NCBI GenBank assembly: GCA_003483125.1
Contig: DMWU01000284.1
Location: forward strand, 1 to 6,516
Length of the DNA: 6,516 nucleotides
Direction: 5' to 3'
Source: Erythrobacter sp.
Lineage (GTDB): Bacteria > Pseudomonadota > Alphaproteobacteria > Sphingomonadales > Sphingomonadaceae
In this document: in pieces, positions 5,201 to 6,516 of the stretch
Position numbering within the stretch: position 1 is the stretch's first letter
Layout: each line of letters begins with the position of its first letter
The notes under the pieces: model-generated
Databases searched by the model: none
What the model was told of the DNA's origin: nothing
What the model saw: the letters and a program-made list of their open reading frames with translations, nothing else
Position numbers and translations under genes: made by a program

Positions 5201-6452
5201 CCAAAAGCAGAACCGGCGTTTCAACCAGCTTTTTCAACTCTTGGATAAAGCTTGCTGCATCATAGCCATCCACTACGCGATGGTCGCAACTGATCGAAAT
5301 ATTCATCAGCTTACGCTTCTCTATTCTCTCGCCGCCCATGCCGTCCGCAACAAACATCGGACGCTCCACGATGCGGTTCGGCCCGATGATTGCGACTTCG
5401 GGCCGATTAATCACGGGCGTTGTTGCCACACCACCCAATGGCCCAAGCGAGGTAATTGTCAGCGTCGATCCTGAAAGCTCATCCGATTTTGCCGAGCCAT
5501 CGCGCGCAGCACCCGCAAGGCGAGTAATTTCCGCCGCCAATTGCCAGAGATTTCGCGACTGCGCATCGCGAATAACAGGTACCATCAGGCCATTATCTGT
5601 CTGCGTCGCCATCCCTAAGTGCACACCACCATGGCGCGTGACCACCCCGCCCTCATCATCATAGCGCGCATTGATCATGGGATATTGCGGCAAGAGCTTG
5701 CAGATCGCGGTGATCAGCAGCGGCAGCATGGTCAGTTTAGGCTTCGAACCTCGGTTGGCATTCAGATCAGCGCGCATCTTCTCAAGTTCGGTGACATCCA
5801 TCTCTTCGACATAGGAGAAATGCGGGATGTTCCGCTTGGAGGCAGCCATGTTCTGCGCGATACGCTTGCGCAGCCCAATAACCTTGATCTCTTCATCAGC
5901 GCGTGCCTTGCCCGCAGGGGCAAACCCGCCGCCTGCATTGTAAGACAGAAAGGCGTCCAGGTCTGCGTGGCGAATACGACCATCTTCAGCCGGTTTAACC
6001 TCTGACAAGTCGATACCTAGCTCCTTGGCACGCTTGCGCACCGCCGGGGTTGCAAGCACCTTCGCCGATGTTTTTGCTGAAACAGATTTCTCAGCGGCAA
6101 CCGGCTCGGGCATTACCTCTTCTTCAGCAACAGGTTCCGTCTCGGGTTCTGGCTCAGGTTGGGCCTCCACTTCCACAGGAGCTTCATCCCCAGCAGAAAT
6201 CTCAACTTCGCCTTCGATTTCGATCACCAACAGCATTGAGCCAACCGCAATCGTGTCTCCAACATCGCCCGATACTTCGGAAACAGTTCCGGTCACCGGG
6301 CTTTCGATGTCGATCGTCGCCTTGTCGGTCATTACGTCAACAAGGTGCTGGTCCTCTTCAACCCTATCGCCAGGCTTCACGTGCCATTCGACAATCTCTG
6401 CCTCGGCCACGCCTTCGCCAACATCGGGCATATTGAATGTGAACTTTGCCAT
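5193..6452 (-). CDS. bkdB: E2 acyltransferase of a branched-chain-type 2-oxo acid dehydrogenase
   Basis: E2 forms the core of the dehydrogenase complex: it carries acyl groups on lipoyl-lysine from the E1 decarboxylase to CoA, and E3 reoxidises the lipoate. The 419-residue protein has one lipoyl domain (1-80) with the modified lysine in MTDKATIDIE (Lys44). A Pro/Glu/Val-rich, strongly acidic linker follows (about 82-125). The E3/E1-binding domain is at about 132-170 (LATPAVRKRAKELGIDLSEV). The acyltransferase domain (about 187-419) ends with the active site DHRVVDG (390-396: His391, Asp395). Length, the single lipoyl domain, the CDHRVVDG form and lack of an AP-rich linker favour the branched-chain type over pyruvate or 2-oxoglutarate E2; the subtype is inferred. 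The ATG at 6452 lies five bases after the stop of the upstream gene, with only a weak GAGCGAG site, which fits operon translation. E3 is not in the window. Confidence 0.93.
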   Translation of the reverse strand: MAKFTFNMPDVGEGVAEAEIVEWHVKPGDRVEEDQHLVDVMTDKATIDIESPVTGTVSEVSGDVGDTIAVGSMLLVIEIEGEVEISAGDEAPVEVEAQPEPEPETEPVAEEEVMPEPVAAEKSVSAKTSAKVLATPAVRKRAKELGIDLSEVKPAEDGRIRHADLDAFLSYNAGGGFAPAGKARADEEIKVIGLRKRIAQNMAASKRNIPHFSYVEEMDVTELEKMRADLNANRGSKPKLTMLPLLITAICKLLPQYPMINARYDDEGGVVTRHGGVHLGMATQTDNGLMVPVIRDAQSRNLWQLAAEITRLAGAARDGSAKSDELSGSTLTITSLGPLGGVATTPVINRPEVAIIGPNRIVERPMFVADGMGGERIEKRKLMNISISCDHRVVDGYDAASFIQELKKLVETPVLLLGE

Positions 6453-6457
6453 TGCGG

Positions 6458-6516
6458 TTACTCGCTCAAAATCTGGTCGATCGCCTCGCCAATACGGACA
6501 GGGCCAGGGAAATATG
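6458..6516 (-). CDS. C-terminal end of the gene upstream of E2, probably dehydrogenase E1 beta
   Basis: Only the last 18 codons and the TAA stop (6460-6458) are in the window, reading YFPGPVRIGEAIDQILSE. An aromatic-Phe-Pro stretch followed by an amphipathic helix is plausible for the C-terminus of a 2-oxo acid dehydrogenase E1 beta subunit, and the usual order is E1 alpha, E1 beta, E2 with short gaps, as here (five bases). The identity rests mainly on that context; E1 alpha or a fused E1 cannot be excluded from 18 residues. Confidence 0.6.
   Translation of the reverse strand, partial: YFPGPVRIGEAIDQILSE

Noticed and set aside
6050..6436. Plus-strand Gln/Arg/Pro-rich open frame opposite E2
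   Set aside because: It is the complement of the Glu/Pro-rich linker and the lipoyl domain; its odd composition is explained by that.

Overview
This looks like a chromosomal segment of an alphaproteobacterium, most likely of the Sphingomonadales (Erythrobacteraceae-like). The evidence is moderate GC content, the small alphaproteobacterial zapA-upstream coiled-coil gene, a DUF2842-type small membrane protein, alphaproteobacterial-style housekeeping genes and a keto-acid dehydrogenase E2 with one lipoyl domain. The family-level placement is inference; no 16S marker is present.

Layout, left to right. (1) Positions 1-1688, minus strand: transketolase (tkt), complete at its N-terminus and running off the left edge about 95 residues before its expected end. 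(2) 1689-1908: a divergent intergenic region with the tkt ribosome binding site, a CG-alternating tract and three evenly spaced copies of a 6-bp motif. (3) 1909-2414, plus strand: a two-gene division unit made of a small heptad-repeat coiled-coil protein (ZauP-like) overlapping zapA by ATGA. (4) About 2424-2592: a 6S RNA (ssrS), whose predicted promoter lies in the end of zapA. (5) 2674-3475: 5-formyltetrahydrofolate cyclo-ligase followed by an overlapping gene for a two-helix DUF2842-like membrane protein, closed by a hairpin. (6) 3570-5018: an MFS transporter of the glycoside-pentoside-hexuronide (MelB-like) family. (7) 5028-5104, minus strand: tRNA-Asp(GTC) with an encoded CCA and a clear promoter. 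(8) 5193-6452, minus strand: the E2 acyltransferase of a branched-chain-type 2-oxo acid dehydrogenase, preceded by the last 18 codons of the gene upstream of it, probably the E1 beta subunit.

Functionally the window is mostly housekeeping: the pentose phosphate pathway (tkt), Z-ring organisation (ZauP/ZapA), growth-phase control of RNA polymerase (6S RNA), folate recycling, sugar or glycoside uptake, and branched-chain keto acid oxidation. The order zapA - 6S RNA - 5-FCL is a long-known proteobacterial linkage. I see no mobile element, CRISPR array, phage gene, toxin-antitoxin pair or defence system, and no convincing new system. The items most worth a second look are the ZauP-like protein with its uncertain start, the 6S promoter that reuses the zapA stop codon, the spaced repeats upstream of tkt, and the altered cation-site residue in the transporter.
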